Positions 42,392 to 53,633 are shown, numbered from the stretch's first letter. The stretch is DNA of 64,000 bases from Vibrio rotiferianus CAIM 577 = LMG 21460 (GCF_002741985.1 NZ_APHW01000030.1:1-64000); one strand, 5' to 3'. Notes: a model not told the origin generated them from the sequence alone. Numbers and translations: made by a program.

Positions 42392-43324
42392 TCAATCAGA
42401 TGCTATTGCTTCTGACATGGTTTCGAGTGCTTGTTCAATGTTGTCGCTATCCAACCAAGTTAAATCATTCCAGCTGCGTAACCAGGTGATTTGACGCTTG
42501 GCCAATTGACGAGTTGCACAGACGCCACGAAATATCGCTTCGTCACGAGAGCACTCCCCGTCTAAATACTCCCACATCTGTCTGTAACCAACACAACGTA
42601 TTGATGGAAGATCAGGATGAAGATCGTCACGCGCATACAGCGCTTTCATCTCATCTTCAAAACCTGCCTCCATCATCTTCTCGAAGCGTAGTTCAATTCG
42701 ACGGTGAAGTTCTGCCCTGTCCTTGGGAGCTATTGCAAACTGTTTGACTCGGTAAGGCAAGCTATCACCTTTTGTTTGAGTCAACTCAGTAAGAGTTTTA
42801 CCTGAAATGCGGAATACTTCCAACGCCCTCGATAAGCGTTGAGGATCGTTTGGATGAATTCTCGCAGCTGATACAGGATCAATCTCTTTCAGCTCATCGT
42901 GCAACACCGACCAACCTTTAGTCAATGCCTCTTGCTCAATTTGCTGACGAATTTCAGGATTTGCAGCAGGAAGAGGTGATAAGCCTTCAAGTAAGGCTTT
43001 GTAATACAGCATGGTGCCGCCGACTAACAGCGGAATTTTTCCTTCTGCAACAATGTCATCCATTGCCTGCAATGCATCACGACGAAAGTCTGCCGCAGAG
43101 TATGCTTCACTGGGATCAAGAATATCGATAAGACGATGCGGCGCTAGGCTTAGCTCACGATCATCTGGCTTTGCAGTACCGATGTTCATGTCTTTGTAGA
43201 TCAACGCTGAGTCCACGCTGATGATCTCAACCGGATATTTCTGGCGCAGGCGAATCGCTAGCTCTGTTTTACCTGATGCTGTTGGCCCCATCAAAAAGAG
43301 GGCCAAAGGTAGTTTGTCTGTCAT
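42392..43324 (-). CDS. miaA: tRNA dimethylallyltransferase
   Basis: MiaA adds the dimethylallyl group to A37 of tRNAs that read UNN codons. The 310 residues include the P-loop [10 protein letters not shown] (13-22), [16 protein letters not shown], and [11 protein letters not shown]. It overlaps mutL by 4 bases (ATGA). Confidence 0.96.
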   Translation of the reverse strand: MTDKLPLALFLMGPTASGKTELAIRLRQKYPVEIISVDSALIYKDMNIGTAKPDDRELSLAPHRLIDILDPSEAYSAADFRRDALQAMDDIVAEGKIPLLVGGTMLYYKALLEGLSPLPAANPEIRQQIEQEALTKGWSVLHDELKEIDPVSAARIHPNDPQRLSRALEVFRISGKTLTELTQTKGDSLPYRVKQFAIAPKDRAELHRRIELRFEKMMEAGFEDEMKALYARDDLHPDLPSIRCVGYRQMWEYLDGECSRDEAIFRGVCATRQLAKRQITWLRSWNDLTWLDSDNIEQALETMSEAIASD

Positions 43325-45366
43325 GGTCTTAATTTGGCAATCGTGGCAGAGAAATCAACAGCAGACACAAATTTCGTGTCTTCTAATGGCAATTGACCAT
43401 GTCTTAGCTGTTCAAGTTCCGCAATAATTTGAATGGCTTCGGATAGAGTATAGTGGCTCTTAACAGTCGTGACCTGCAAAGCAAGCCAATCTATCAGCTC
43501 TGATAGCAGCTCAACCGTTGCCACCTCTCCTCTCACGCGAGTTTGCGCGTAAGATAACAGATCTGGTATCAAATTTTGTAAGTTTTGTTGACGCAGTGGT
43601 GATGGCACACCCATGACCATCAAAGCTTTGTCATTTCGAGCTTTCAATTGAATGCCCAACTGCGCAAAGTCTTGCTGATAATCGCGCGCAAGCTCAACTA
43701 ATTCCGGCTCCAACTTAACGGATAATGGAACTAACAGTGGCTGAGCTTTTAACGCTCCATCGCTTGGTGTGAGCTGACCTTTGGTTCGATAAAATTCAGC
43801 TCTTGGCAGCGCAACCAAAGCCACACCGCTGTCGCTGCTCATCAAGACAAACTGTTCGTCCACAACAGCCAGCGCTTTACTTAGTGCCGTAACAGGCGGT
43901 AAAGCAACTTCTGCCGATGTGCTGACTGGCGCTTTTGGGGACTCTGTTTGAGGCTCAAAATCAGGCGTCTGAAGCAACTCATGATAAGCACGTACTTCTT
44001 GTTTACTTGGTGCAGGCTCGGCATGACGTTGTTCTTTACTTGAAGTTGGTTTAGGCGCTGGTTTTGACTCAATCCAATCTGTTCGCTTGAAAGAATCCGC
44101 CGCTCGCGCTTCTCGTATAGAAGCGTCACTTGATTCCCTATCGCGAGGTTTCGCTTCATAGTCTGAACGCCCTGGATAGGCAGGTGTGTTATCAATTGCT
44201 TGATACACTCGCTCAGGTACAGGTGAACCCGTTTGCTCTGGTTTACTTACTGGCTCGGGCGAACTTGCTGCTTCAAGCGCAGACGTCATCGTCTCAAACG
44301 GTTCTATCGGCTCGGCAGGATCTGCATGGTGGAACGCGGACTCGTTGACGTGCGGTTTATCAATCACTGAGCTTTGCGCAAGGGCATCCGCCAGTGCTTG
44401 ATAAATAAAATCGTGCACTAAACGTGCTTGATGGAAGCGCACTTCATGCTTCGCAGGGTGCACGTTAACATCCACTTGGTGCGGATCAAGCTCAATAAAC
44501 AATACATACGCAGCGAATTGATCCGGCTTTAAACTCGTTTCATAGCTTTGACGGATAGCGTGATTGATCAACTTGTCACGCATCATGCGACCATTCACGT
44601 AGCAGTATTGTAAGTCACTCTGCTGCCTCGCCCCTTCCGGAGTGGTGATCCAGCCATGAAGCTTAAGTCCTTGATGCTCAAGCTCGATGCGAAGCATATT
44701 GCGCACAAACGCATTACCGCATACCGCAGCGATGCGCTTTTCAGTTTGAAGCTGATTCTTTGCCGCACGATATTGGCGGATCATTTTGCCGTTATAGCGA
44801 ACATTGATAGTGACATCAAAGCGGCTTAAAGCGATACGCTTAAGCAATTCATCAATGTGAGCAAATTCGGTTTTCTCGGTGCGGAGGAATTTGCGGCGCG
44901 CAGGCGTATTAAAGAACAGATCTAAGACTTCAACCGAGGTACCAATTGGGTGTGCAGTCGGTTGCAGCTTAACCTTCATGTCTCGCCCTTCCGAGTAGGC
45001 GCTCCACGCTTGTTCTTGTGCCGCTGGACGAGATGTCATGGTCAGGCGCGATACCGAACTGATACTCGCTAGCGCCTCCCCACGGAAACCCAAACTCATG
45101 ATAGCTTCAAGATCGTCCAATGTGTGGATCTTAGAGGTGGCATGACGACTCAACGCGAGACCTAACTCATCTTTCACAATCCCCTTGCCGTTATCGCGCA
45201 CGCGAATCAGCTTGGCGCCCCCTTTCTCAATATCAATATCAATTCGAGTGGCGCCAGAGTCGAGACTGTTTTCTACCAGTTCTTTCACGACAGAGGCGGG
45301 TCTTTCCACCACTTCCCCTGCCGCGATTTGGTTTGCCAGACGAGCGGGCAAGATCTTAATGGTCAT
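43321..45366 (-). CDS. mutL: DNA mismatch repair protein MutL
   Basis: MutL couples mismatch recognition by MutS to strand incision. The 681 residues have the GHKL ATPase domain ([37 protein letters not shown]), a long acidic/Pro-rich linker (about 335-490) and a C-terminal dimerisation domain. The DQHA metal endonuclease motif is absent, as expected where MutH nicks DNA. The linker is longer than in E. coli (615 residues in total). Mutator status is not predicted: the frame is intact. Confidence 0.96.
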   Translation of the reverse strand: MTIKILPARLANQIAAGEVVERPASVVKELVENSLDSGATRIDIDIEKGGAKLIRVRDNGKGIVKDELGLALSRHATSKIHTLDDLEAIMSLGFRGEALASISSVSRLTMTSRPAAQEQAWSAYSEGRDMKVKLQPTAHPIGTSVEVLDLFFNTPARRKFLRTEKTEFAHIDELLKRIALSRFDVTINVRYNGKMIRQYRAAKNQLQTEKRIAAVCGNAFVRNMLRIELEHQGLKLHGWITTPEGARQQSDLQYCYVNGRMMRDKLINHAIRQSYETSLKPDQFAAYVLFIELDPHQVDVNVHPAKHEVRFHQARLVHDFIYQALADALAQSSVIDKPHVNESAFHHADPAEPIEPFETMTSALEAASSPEPVSKPEQTGSPVPERVYQAIDNTPAYPGRSDYEAKPRDRESSDASIREARAADSFKRTDWIESKPAPKPTSSKEQRHAEPAPSKQEVRAYHELLQTPDFEPQTESPKAPVSTSAEVALPPVTALSKALAVVDEQFVLMSSDSGVALVALPRAEFYRTKGQLTPSDGALKAQPLLVPLSVKLEPELVELARDYQQDFAQLGIQLKARNDKALMVMGVPSPLRQQNLQNLIPDLLSYAQTRVRGEVATVELLSELIDWLALQVTTVKSHYTLSEAIQIIAELEQLRHGQLPLEDTKFVSAVDFSATIAKLRP

Positions 45367-45384
45367 GATGAGTTATAAGCTCAC

Positions 45385-47112
45385 TTATTTGTTTGGAATG
45401 ATCAGCACTTGTCCGACGGCAAGTTCATCAGAACGCAGGTTATTCGCTTTGCGGATGCTGGATACACTCACGCCGTATTTCGACGCAATCTTACCTAGGT
45501 ATTCACCACGAGCAACTTTGTGCTTCCGGATTGGTTTGTCTTTTACCGCAACGGTGATCTTCAGTTTCTGACCAACCCACAAGGTATCTGACTTGAGATT
45601 GTTCTGCCTACGAATATCTGCAATCTTCACTTTGTAGTGACTTGCGATCTTACCGAGAAACTCCCCTGATTTAACGGTGTGGGTGATCGTCTTTGTTTCA
45701 ACGGTATTTGGCTTATTCGGAATAGCAATCGAAGCCGCTCCCATACCCGGGATTTTTAGTTTTTGTCCAACAGCCAAGCTACTAGACTTGAGCTTATTCT
45801 CACTCATGATCGCTTTCGTCGACGTGCCGTATTTCTGCGCAATTACAGAAAGTGACTCACCACGTTTCACGGTATGAACGGTCGGCTTAGCTGAAGATGA
45901 GAAAACCGTCCCTTCTGGTGGGTTGTCTTTCAAGTACTTCACTACGGCTTTAGTAATCGCTCGCGCCAGCTTATCTTGATGAGAACGTTGGAATAGCAAC
46001 TTCTCTTCAGTCGGGTTAGAGATAAAACCAGTCTCAACCAATACTGATGGGATCTGTGGTGAACGTAATACCGCAAGGCTGGTATTAATTGGTTTTGAGT
46101 TATGTAGACGAGCAACTTTGCCCATCTCGCCCAAAATCTCAGTCGCTAACTTATAGCCCTCCTTTTGAGAGTGACTGAACTGAAGATCCAATAAGGTTTG
46201 GTTCACATTGCGATCACTGGAGTTACTAACAAAAGCCGTACCTGAACCACCAAGCAACTCTGATTGTTTCTCATGATTTTCCACCCAGCGAGAAATCTCA
46301 GTGTTCGCGCGGCGAGTGTTCAACACAAATACCGAGCCACCGCGTGGTTTAGGTGAGGTAAATGCGTCAGCGTGAATGGAGATCAACAGATGAGCGTCAT
46401 TCTCACGAGCAATTGCAACACGACGGTTTAAGTTGACGAAGTAGTCGCCGGTACGAGTCATACGTGTTTTGATACCAGGAACGGCATTCAATTGGTCTGA
46501 AATCTTACGAGCAATGCTCAATACCGCGTCTTTTTCATACTTACGACGCGATGGACCTATCGAGCCAGGATCTTCACCACCGTGACCTGGGTCTATTGCA
46601 ATAAGGATTTCTTGTGCACGATGCACGGTACTCATATCTTTGCTCGGTGACGCTGGCTTACTTGGTTTTGAAGCACTCGTGGCCGTCAACTTGTTCGAGC
46701 CATGTGACAAATCAATAACTAAGCGATGGCCGTATTGCCCCCCAGGTGTAGGCTTGAGTTTGAATAACTCAGCTTTGACACTTTTCTTTAACTCAAAAAC
46801 TAGACGGTAAGTGTCTTTATTTGGCGGGCTACTTTTACGGACACGTTTTAATACTGGACTGTCCGTGACAGTAACCGGCAACTTCGCTTGCATTGAGGTG
46901 TTTTTGAGATCCACCACTAAGCGATCTGGCCCAGAGAGAGAGAAATAAGAATAGGTAGCTTCCGCGCTTAAATCGATGACGACTCGAGTCTCATCAGGAG
47001 AAGGCCAAACTCGGAAACTTTTAACGACGTTAGCAAAGGCTAAATTAGGGATGATAAGGAGAAAAGTGGCGACTAACATCGCCACTGCTCTAAATTTTGA
47101 AAGACTCAACAT
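45385..47112 (-). CDS. amiB: N-acetylmuramoyl-L-alanine amidase AmiB with three LysM repeats
   Basis: AmiB cleaves the amide bond between MurNAc and the peptide, separating daughter cells. The 575 residues have a signal peptide (about 1-27), an AMIN domain (about 30-125), the zinc amidase domain (about 168-395; [29 protein letters not shown]) and three C-terminal LysM repeats (about 413-457, 477-521, 528-572). E. coli AmiB lacks LysM; the repeats are usual in vibrios. Overlap of 7 bases with tsaE. EnvC, its activator, is at the right end of the window. Confidence 0.95.
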   Translation of the reverse strand: MLSLSKFRAVAMLVATFLLIIPNLAFANVVKSFRVWPSPDETRVVIDLSAEATYSYFSLSGPDRLVVDLKNTSMQAKLPVTVTDSPVLKRVRKSSPPNKDTYRLVFELKKSVKAELFKLKPTPGGQYGHRLVIDLSHGSNKLTATSASKPSKPASPSKDMSTVHRAQEILIAIDPGHGGEDPGSIGPSRRKYEKDAVLSIARKISDQLNAVPGIKTRMTRTGDYFVNLNRRVAIARENDAHLLISIHADAFTSPKPRGGSVFVLNTRRANTEISRWVENHEKQSELLGGSGTAFVSNSSDRNVNQTLLDLQFSHSQKEGYKLATEILGEMGKVARLHNSKPINTSLAVLRSPQIPSVLVETGFISNPTEEKLLFQRSHQDKLARAITKAVVKYLKDNPPEGTVFSSSAKPTVHTVKRGESLSVIAQKYGTSTKAIMSENKLKSSSLAVGQKLKIPGMGAASIAIPNKPNTVETKTITHTVKSGEFLGKIASHYKVKIADIRRQNNLKSDTLWVGQKLKITVAVKDKPIRKHKVARGEYLGKIASKYGVSVSSIRKANNLRSDELAVGQVLIIPNK

Positions 47113-47570
47113 AGCTCCAATTGACTGAGTAGTTGCTCACCATATTCATTGTTTGCGGTTAGCTCCGCGATACGTTGCTCACTCTGATAACGAATGTTCA
47201 TATCAAGATCTGGCTTAGGTAGCAACCCGTGTCCTTTTTCAGGCCATTCAACTAAACAAATTGCATCATCAGTGAAATAGTCTCGAATCCCCATGAATTC
47301 CAGTTCTTCAGGATCAGCAAGACGATAAAGATCAAAATGGTAAACTTGCCACTTATCCAACTGATAAGGCTCGACCAACGTGTATGTCGGGCTTTTTACA
47401 TTACCTTGATGGCCAAGAGCACGGACAAAACCACGGCTAAATGTTGTTTTACCCGCACCTAAATCACCGTGCAAATAAATGGTGGTTTGTTGAGAACAAA
47501 GCTGAGCCAATGCGGTTCCAAGTGCTACCGTTTCATGCTCATCTTTAAGATTAAATTGTTTCGTGCTCAT
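47106..47570 (-). CDS. tsaE: tRNA t6A biosynthesis ATPase TsaE
   Basis: TsaE powers the TsaBDE cycle that makes threonylcarbamoyl-adenosine at tRNA position 37. The 154-residue protein has P-loop GDLGAGKT at residues 35-42, HFDLYRL, and E-W-P in LVEWPEKG. It is the first gene of the tsaE-amiB-mutL-miaA chain and diverges from queG. Confidence 0.95.
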   Translation of the reverse strand: MSTKQFNLKDEHETVALGTALAQLCSQQTTIYLHGDLGAGKTTFSRGFVRALGHQGNVKSPTYTLVEPYQLDKWQVYHFDLYRLADPEELEFMGIRDYFTDDAICLVEWPEKGHGLLPKPDLDMNIRYQSEQRIAELTANNEYGEQLLSQLELC

Positions 47571-47867
47571 TGATGCTTCTCTAACTAATGATCGTTGACT
47601 ATATAAAAATCAAAAGAACAGGAATAGTAAACTGTGTTGGTTTTGAGAGACAAGCTCTCAAATGTCATATATGCGAAAAAACAGCCAAAAAGACAAAACC
47701 TAATTAACTGATTCTATTGAATGCATAAGCAAAATTTCTCATGCCTAAATCAACTTTTGATAACTTTGTTTCAAAATTCATTCTCGCTCCTGGCTACTCG
47801 ACTTTCTGGTAGCACCATTGAATAAGATCCGGTAAGATCCGCCCCCCCCTTTATCTTGGTGGTAAAC
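47571..47867. other. Intergenic region between tsaE and queG, with a C8 tract
   Basis: These 297 bases hold the divergent promoters of tsaE and queG. There is no open frame. An 8-bp hairpin (47642-47649 with 47655-47662) and a run of eight C at 47842-47849, 18 bases before the queG ATG, are visible. In E. coli nnr lies here; I see no trace of it. Confidence 0.5.
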
Positions 47868-48995
47868 ATGAACTACGAACAACTCGCACAACAAATAAAA
47901 ATTTGGGGTAAAGAGCTTGGCTTTCAGAAAGTCGGTATCTGCGATGTTGATCTTAGTGAACATGAAGCTGCCCTGCAAAAATGGCTCGATGCTGGCTATC
48001 ACGGCTCAATGGACTGGATGGCTCGTCATGGCATGATGCGCGCTAGACCAGATGAGCTGTTGCCGGGGACTGTGCGTGTCATCAGTGTCCGTATGGACTA
48101 CCTTCCACCAGAAGCGAGGTTTGCCTCTAATTTGGCAAACACAAACCATGCTTACATCAGCCGCTACGCACTAGGGCGTGATTACCATAAATTGGTGAGA
48201 AAACAGCTTAATAAGCTTGGCAAACTTATTGAACAAGAAGTTGGGCAATTTGGCTATCGACCTTTCGTCGATTCCGCCCCAATCCTTGAGCGTCCATTGG
48301 CACAGAAAGCAGGATTAGGCTGGACTGGTAAACACTCACTCATTTTGGATAAAGACTGTGGGTCATGGTTTTTCCTTGGTGAACTACTTATCGACTTGCC
48401 ATTGCCAGTTGATGAACCGAGCGTTGACCAATGCAACAAATGTAAGGCATGCATCACCTCATGCCCAACACAGGCAATCGTTGATGAGAAAATTGTGGAT
48501 GCTCGGCGTTGCATCTCTTATCTCACCATTGAGTTTGATGGCGTGATCCCTGAAGAGTTCCGCAAACCAATGGGAAATCGTATCTATGGGTGTGATGACT
48601 GCCAGTTAGTTTGTCCTTGGAACCGATATGCCGAAATCACCGAACAAGAAGACTTCCACCGACGTGAGAGCTTTGAAGAGCCAGATCTTGTGACCATGTT
48701 TAATTGGGATGAATCAACATTCCTCAAACAGATGGAGGGTTCTGCGATTCGTCGCATTGGGCATCTGCAATGGTTGCGCAATATTTCTGTCGCACTTGGT
48801 AATGCAGAATACAGCCAACTAATAATAGAGGCTTTAGAAGCTCGCCAAGGTGAAAACAAATTACTGGATGAGCATATCGAATGGGCTCTAGAACAGCAAT
48901 TTAACCAAATTCCTGCCAATCAATCAGATTCTATCGATACAAAGAAGAAGCGTTTAATCAGAGTTGTAGAGAAAGGTCTTCCACGAGACGCTTAA
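47868..48995 (+). CDS. queG: Epoxyqueuosine reductase QueG
   Basis: QueG reduces epoxyqueuosine to queuosine at tRNA wobble G34, using cobalamin and two [4Fe-4S] clusters. From the ATG at 47868, with GGTGG upstream, it has 375 residues. Cluster motifs CNKCKACITSCPTQAI (about 188-203) and CDDCQLVCPWNR (about 243-254) are intact. The catalytic GYHGSMDWMARH near residue 43 is present. An upstream in-frame TTG was not used. Confidence 0.95.
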   Translation: MNYEQLAQQIKIWGKELGFQKVGICDVDLSEHEAALQKWLDAGYHGSMDWMARHGMMRARPDELLPGTVRVISVRMDYLPPEARFASNLANTNHAYISRYALGRDYHKLVRKQLNKLGKLIEQEVGQFGYRPFVDSAPILERPLAQKAGLGWTGKHSLILDKDCGSWFFLGELLIDLPLPVDEPSVDQCNKCKACITSCPTQAIVDEKIVDARRCISYLTIEFDGVIPEEFRKPMGNRIYGCDDCQLVCPWNRYAEITEQEDFHRRESFEEPDLVTMFNWDESTFLKQMEGSAIRRIGHLQWLRNISVALGNAEYSQLIIEALEARQGENKLLDEHIEWALEQQFNQIPANQSDSIDTKKKRLIRVVEKGLPRDA

Positions 48996-49598
48996 CGCGT
49001 AGCTCATATGCAAGAGATTGAAAACATTTTTTGCATCAGCAAATCATGATTTTGTTCTCAAATTCTGAAATGTGGAAAAAAAGATTTAAGTCTTGTGAAA
49101 TTGAGCTATTAAAAAAAGTTAAACACAGCTTAAAGAAATGACTAGGATCAAAAAAACACAAAGTAATGATCCAGAATTAACGCATCCGATCCGCAATAAA
49201 ACTACTTTTACCTATAAATAACAGCAACTTAGCCATTTTAGATAAAGTTATATCACCGTCGAATTTAGAAAAGATCTTTCTTTACAACCTTTAAACCCCA
49301 AACAGAAAACACTTTATCAACCAACTTATCCACAGAACAAGATATGTGGATAACTCTGTTAATTAAAGATATAAAAGTGCCTTGAGCATCAGGATATTCA
49401 TTGGACGGCCGACTTTTATCATGTTTAAAACACAAACAAAATCGTCCGACATCATTTGATGCGGATTAAGGTTTTGTTTTTTAGGGATTGATGCTTCTCA
49501 GCATTATGAAAAGAGCGATGAGACTGGTTGTAACACTTCAAATAATGAAAGTTACATCCATCGATGGTTTAAAACTACTAAAACTATCGCTTGGAAAT
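48996..49598. other. Gene-free DnaA-box region between queG and the tRNA array (datA-like position)
   Basis: No gene is visible in these 603 AT-rich bases. Three perfect matches to the DnaA box TTWTNCACA occur: TTTTCCACA on the minus strand (49071-49079), TTATCCACA on the plus strand (49326-49334) and the same on the minus strand (49345-49353). The last two face each other 10 bases apart. An 8 of 9 match, TTAAACACA, is at 49119-49127. In E. coli, datA, which titrates DnaA, lies between queG and the glyVXY genes. I found no convincing IHF site. Function is inferred from position and motifs. Confidence 0.6.
49445..49465 (-). terminator. Possible terminator of the tRNA operon
   Basis: An interrupted stem, TCCG/CGGA plus CATCA/TGATG with a 2-base loop, is followed on the minus strand by ACGATTTTG. 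It lies 134 bases after the last tRNA. A weak U-run makes this tentative. Confidence 0.35.
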
Positions 49599-49675
<77 letters not shown>

Positions 49676-49709
49676 TCCATGTATTATCGATTAATACGAT
49701 AATAGAAAC

Positions 49710-49785
49710 TGGAGCGACACACGAGGTTCGAACTCGTGACCTCAACCTTGGCAAGGTTGCGCTCTACCAACTGAGCTAGTGTCGC
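49710..49785 (-). tRNA. tRNA-Gly (GCC), copy 1
   Basis: A 76-base cloverleaf with encoded CCA, anticodon GCC, D-arm AGCTCAGTTGGTAGAGC and T-arm GTTCGAACC. It is identical to the other five Gly copies in the array. Confidence 0.96.
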
Positions 49786-49820
49786 AATGTCACTGTTAAG
49801 CACAATGAGGGCTATCAAAT

Positions 49821-49896
49821 TGGAGCGACACACGAGGTTCGAACTCGTGACCTCAACCTTGGCAAGGTTGCGCTCTACCAACTGAGCTAGTGTCGC
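49821..49896 (-). tRNA. tRNA-Gly (GCC), copy 2
   Basis: Same 76-base Gly-GCC sequence as copy 1, with CCA. The flanking spacer nearly repeats the one after copy 1, giving a 111-base tandem unit. Confidence 0.96.
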
Positions 49897-49930
49897 ATGT
49901 CACTGTTAAGCACAATGAGGGCTATCAAAC

Positions 49931-50006
49931 TGGAGCGACACACGAGGTTCGAACTCGTGACCTCAACCTTGGCAAGGTTGCGCTCTACCAACTGAGCTAG
50001 TGTCGC
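49931..50006 (-). tRNA. tRNA-Gly (GCC), copy 3
   Basis: Same 76-base Gly-GCC sequence, 110 bases from copy 2, with the same type of spacer. Confidence 0.96.
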
Positions 50007-50057
50007 AATGTCATTGTTAAGCACAATGAAGGCTATCCCCACTTTTCTAAAAGAAAG

Positions 50058-50133
50058 TGGAGCGACACACGAGGTTCGAACTCGTGACCTCAACCTTGGC
50101 AAGGTTGCGCTCTACCAACTGAGCTAGTGTCGC
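50058..50133 (-). tRNA. tRNA-Gly (GCC), copy 4
   Basis: Same 76-base Gly-GCC sequence. Its spacer to copy 3 is longer (51 bases), and the fMet variant precedes it by 2 bases. Confidence 0.96.
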
Positions 50134-50135
50134 AT

Positions 50136-50212
<77 letters not shown>

Positions 50213-50251
50213 TCCGTATTTCATTGTTAAGCACAATGAGAGCTATCAAAT

Positions 50252-50327
50252 TGGAGCGACACACGAGGTTCGAACTCGTGACCTCAACCTTGGCAAGGTT
50301 GCGCTCTACCAACTGAGCTAGTGTCGC
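50252..50327 (-). tRNA. tRNA-Gly (GCC), copy 5
   Basis: Same 76-base Gly-GCC sequence with CCA, between the fMet variant and fMet copy 3. Confidence 0.96.
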
Positions 50328-50382
50328 ATCTCTCAACGGCCTGAATATTATCAAAAATAATCTTCAAACTGTTTTATAGATT

Positions 50383-50459
<77 letters not shown>

Positions 50460-50513
50460 TCCGTAGTTCACCATTTAAGGCATGATGAGAACCTTTTTTC
50501 CACTTAAGAAAAG

Positions 50514-50589
50514 TGGAGCGACACACGAGGTTCGAACTCGTGACCTCAACCTTGGCAAGGTTGCGCTCTACCAACTGAGCTAGTGTCGC
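50514..50589 (-). tRNA. tRNA-Gly (GCC), copy 6 (first in the array)
   Basis: Same 76-base Gly-GCC sequence. It is nearest the promoter, so the transcription order is Gly, fMet, Gly, fMet, Gly x4, fMet. Confidence 0.96.
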
Positions 50590-50621
50590 ATCAACAACGT
50601 TTCCGTCGTTCAGGGCTGCGA

Positions 50622-50649
50622 ATTATAAGAGCATTTTTTTGTGATGCAA
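50622..50649 (-). promoter_or_regulatory. Promoter of the Gly/fMet tRNA operon
   Basis: On the minus strand a perfect TATAAT (50622-50627) is 16 bases from TTGCAT (50644-50649), followed by a GC-rich discriminator TCGCAGCCC. This pattern fits a strong, stringently controlled stable-RNA promoter, about 33 bases before the first tRNA. Confidence 0.85.
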
Positions 50650-50745
50650 GTCCTTCGTTCAAAAAAACTTTATTTTTTTACTAACAGATGAAAAAGCAAG
50701 CAAAACGCTCATTAATTACAACAATTTGGATCGCAGCCTTAACAG

Positions 50746-51291
50746 TTAGATCTTAAAGATCGTTTCGCGGTAGTACTTTAGCTCGGCAATCGACTCACGG
50801 ATATCATCCAATGCCAGATGCGTACCCTGCTTCGAAAAACCGTCTAACACTTCTGGTTTCCAGCGGCGAGTCAGTTCTTTTAGTGTACTAACGTCCAAAT
50901 AGCGGTAATGGAAGTATTCTTCCAGCTCTGGCATGTGCTTGTACAAGAAACGACGATCCTGACCAATGCTATTACCACAAATTGGAGAAACACCCTTTGG
51001 CACCCATTCCTCAAGAAACTTGATGGTCTGCGCAACGGCATCTTGTTCAGAGACATCACTATTACGAACGCGTTCAACCAAACCACTTGCAGTGTGCGTA
51101 TTGGTGCACCAATCATCCATCTTCGCCAGTTCTTCTTCAGGCTGATGTACTGCTAGAACTGGGCCTTCAGCTAAAATATTTAACTCGCTATCCGTGACGA
51201 TAGAGGCAATTTCGATGATTTTGTGCGTTTCAGGATCGAGGCCTGTCATCTCTAAATCCACCCAAATCAGGTTTTGATCGCTAAAGGACAT
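50746..51291 (-). CDS. orn: Oligoribonuclease
   Basis: Orn degrades two-to-five-base RNAs, including pGpG from c-di-GMP turnover. The start is the ATG at 51291 ([19 protein letters not shown]), giving 181 residues; a longer frame adds 32 unsupported residues. The DEDDh exonuclease residues are visible in LEMTG and in [11 protein letters not shown]. It diverges from rsgA, as in E. coli. Confidence 0.95.
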   Translation of the reverse strand: MSFSDQNLIWVDLEMTGLDPETHKIIEIASIVTDSELNILAEGPVLAVHQPEEELAKMDDWCTNTHTASGLVERVRNSDVSEQDAVAQTIKFLEEWVPKGVSPICGNSIGQDRRFLYKHMPELEEYFHYRYLDVSTLKELTRRWKPEVLDGFSKQGTHLALDDIRESIAELKYYRETIFKI

Positions 51292-51420
51292 GGTTACGCC
51301 GCCTATTTGTTTATCGATAAAAGAGGTACTATACCTGAAAATACTTGAAACACGATACTCACGAGTTTGAGCCGAAAGCGTGCTCAATCAACTGAGTTAA
51401 CTCACATTAAGTACAAGATT

Positions 51421-52485
51421 GTGGCAAAAAAGAAAAAGTTAACCAAAGGTCAGGTGCGCCGCGTACGCAGCAACCAACAAAAACGCCTAAAGAAGCAAGA
51501 AGAGTCCATCCAATGGGATGAAACCATGCTAGGCGCAAGTAAACAGGGTCTCGTCATCACTCGTTTCGGTCAGCACGCTGACATCGAAGATCTAGAAACA
51601 GGTGAGGTGCAGCGCTGTAACCTTCGTCGTGGTATCGAATCACTGGTATCCGGCGATCGCGTACTTTGGCGCGAAGGACTTGAATCAATGGCAGGTATTT
51701 CTGGCGTGGTTGAAGCCGTAGAACCTCGCACATCGATGCTAACTCGTCCTGACTACTACGATGGCTTGAAACCTGTCGCCGCTAACATCGACCAAATGGT
51801 GATCGTGTCTTCGGTTTTGCCTGAGCTTTCGCTCAACATCATTGACCGCTACTTGGTCGCATCAGAAACACTGAACATCGCACCGCTATTAGTACTCAAC
51901 AAGATCGACCTACTTTCAGATGAAGATCGTGCAATGTACGAAGAGTGGCTAGAAGAATACAAACGTATTGGCTACAAAGTCCTGTTTGTGAGCAAGCAGT
52001 CAGGTGAAGGTATTGCCGAACTTGAAGAACAACTGCGTGATCGTATCAATATCTTCGTTGGTCAATCTGGCGTAGGTAAATCGAGCCTAGTAAACGCACT
52101 GATGCCAGAACTTGAGCAAGAAGTGGAAGAAGGCGAGATCTCTGAGAACTCTGGTTTGGGTCAGCATACAACTACAGCAGCTCGCTTGTACCACATCCCA
52201 ACTGGTGGCGATCTGATTGACTCTCCAGGGGTACGTGAATTTGGTTTGTGGCACTTAGAAGCAGAAGAAGTGACCAAGGCGTTCGTTGAATTCCGCCCTT
52301 ATCTTGGCGGTTGTAAGTTCCGCGACTGCAAACACCACGACGATCCAGGTTGTATCTTGCGTGAGGCCGTCGAAAAAGGCGAAGTGAGTGAAGTACGCTT
52401 TGAAAACTACCATCGCATCTTAGAAAGCATGAGTGAAAACAAGGCTAACCGTCAGTATTCACGCAGCAAGAAAGCAGATCTGTAG
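51421..52485 (+). CDS. rsgA: Ribosome small-subunit biogenesis GTPase RsgA
   Basis: RsgA checks 30S subunit maturation at the decoding site. A GTG start at 51421 gives 354 residues beginning [18 protein letters not shown], the usual RsgA N-terminus. It has an OB-fold, the circularly permuted GTPase with NKID and [10 protein letters not shown], and a zinc motif [14 protein letters not shown]. Confidence 0.95.
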   Translation: MAKKKKLTKGQVRRVRSNQQKRLKKQEESIQWDETMLGASKQGLVITRFGQHADIEDLETGEVQRCNLRRGIESLVSGDRVLWREGLESMAGISGVVEAVEPRTSMLTRPDYYDGLKPVAANIDQMVIVSSVLPELSLNIIDRYLVASETLNIAPLLVLNKIDLLSDEDRAMYEEWLEEYKRIGYKVLFVSKQSGEGIAELEEQLRDRINIFVGQSGVGKSSLVNALMPELEQEVEEGEISENSGLGQHTTTAARLYHIPTGGDLIDSPGVREFGLWHLEAEEVTKAFVEFRPYLGGCKFRDCKHHDDPGCILREAVEKGEVSEVRFENYHRILESMSENKANRQYSRSKKADL

Positions 52486-52601
52486 CTGAGTTGAGACTGC
52501 AACTGTGTAAGAAATCATCACCTAATACTGACAAGCAGATTAAATTTCAGTAACATCACGCGCCCTAAAGCGAGAATCTAACAGAAGTATCGGAATTAAA
52601 G

Positions 52602-53459
52602 ATGGACAAGATTAAAGTTGGACTGCAGTACTGGATCCCACAACACGGGCTGACCCGCCTAGTGGGTAAACTGGCTTCAGCTAAGGCTGGCGGTCTAACA
52701 ACAGCAATCATTCGCTGGTTTATCAAACAGTACAATGTGAACATGGATGAGGCGAAGCACTCCGATCCTAAGCACTTCAAAACCTTCAACGAATTCTTTG
52801 TGCGAGAGCTAAAAGAAGGCGCTCGTCCAATTGCAGAAGGCGAAGCAGTAATCACTCACCCTGCGGACGCATGCGTAAGCCAATTTGGCCCGATTGAAGA
52901 TGGTCAGCTTATCCAAGCGAAAGGCCACAACTTCTCAGCACAAGAGCTACTAGGCGGCGATGCAAAACTGGCAGAAGAGTTCCAAGACGGCTCTTTCGCT
53001 ACCTTGTACCTATCGCCTCGTGACTACCACCGTGTACACATGCCATGTAACGGCACGCTACGTCAGATGATTTACGTACCTGGTGACCTATTCTCAGTGA
53101 ACCCGCTAACGGCAGAGAACGTTCCTAACCTATTCGCACGTAACGAGCGCGTAGTGTGCATCTTCGATACCGAGTTTGGTCCAATGGCACAAGTGCTGGT
53201 TGGCGCAACCATCGTTGGTAGTATCGAGCAAGTGTGGGCTGGAACCATCACACCACCACGTGGTAGTTCAGTCTACAAGTGGGATTACCCTGCAGAAGGT
53301 GACAAAGCGGTTATCTTGAAGAAAGGCGAAGAGATGGGCCGCTTCAAGCTTGGCTCAACCGTTATCAACCTGTTTGCTAAAGATGCTATCGCATTCGATG
53401 AAAGCATGGAAAATGGTAAGCCAACCGTAATGGGCACACCTTACGCTCATCAGCAGTAA
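52602..53459 (+). CDS. psd: Phosphatidylserine decarboxylase
   Basis: Psd forms phosphatidylethanolamine in the inner membrane. The 285-residue proenzyme has the LGST self-cleavage motif ([10 protein letters not shown]) near its C-terminus, where the Ser becomes the pyruvoyl group. A good terminator follows. It is 116 bases after rsgA, the conserved orn/rsgA-psd order. Confidence 0.96.
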   Translation: MDKIKVGLQYWIPQHGLTRLVGKLASAKAGGLTTAIIRWFIKQYNVNMDEAKHSDPKHFKTFNEFFVRELKEGARPIAEGEAVITHPADACVSQFGPIEDGQLIQAKGHNFSAQELLGGDAKLAEEFQDGSFATLYLSPRDYHRVHMPCNGTLRQMIYVPGDLFSVNPLTAENVPNLFARNERVVCIFDTEFGPMAQVLVGATIVGSIEQVWAGTITPPRGSSVYKWDYPAEGDKAVILKKGEEMGRFKLGSTVINLFAKDAIAFDESMENGKPTVMGTPYAHQQ

Positions 53460-53481
53460 GCTTATTGCGAAAACTGATTTT

Positions 53482-53510
53482 AAAGCCTCCGCTCGCGGGG
53501 GCTTTTTATT
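53482..53510 (+). terminator. Terminator after psd
   Basis: A GCC-CCGC/GCGG-GGC stem with one mismatch and a 2-base loop, then TTTTTATT, right after psd. Confidence 0.85.
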
Positions 53511-53633
53511 GACCAAAAGCAAAATTCTGTTCAAAACTTAATCTCTATTTTTCAAACTCATACCTGCCTCTAAGACCCTTAAAGAACGATCCATTACCCT
53601 ACTGATAGGGATGATTGTTGAAAGGGGCGACTA

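Noticed and set aside
47842..47849. Frameshift of queG at the C8 tract
   Set aside because: The tract is upstream of the ATG, so queG itself is intact. It is kept only as a possible regulatory feature.
47778..48002. A minus-strand frame of 74 codons across the queG start
   Set aside because: It is antisense to queG and spans the C8 tract, and its sequence has no family features.
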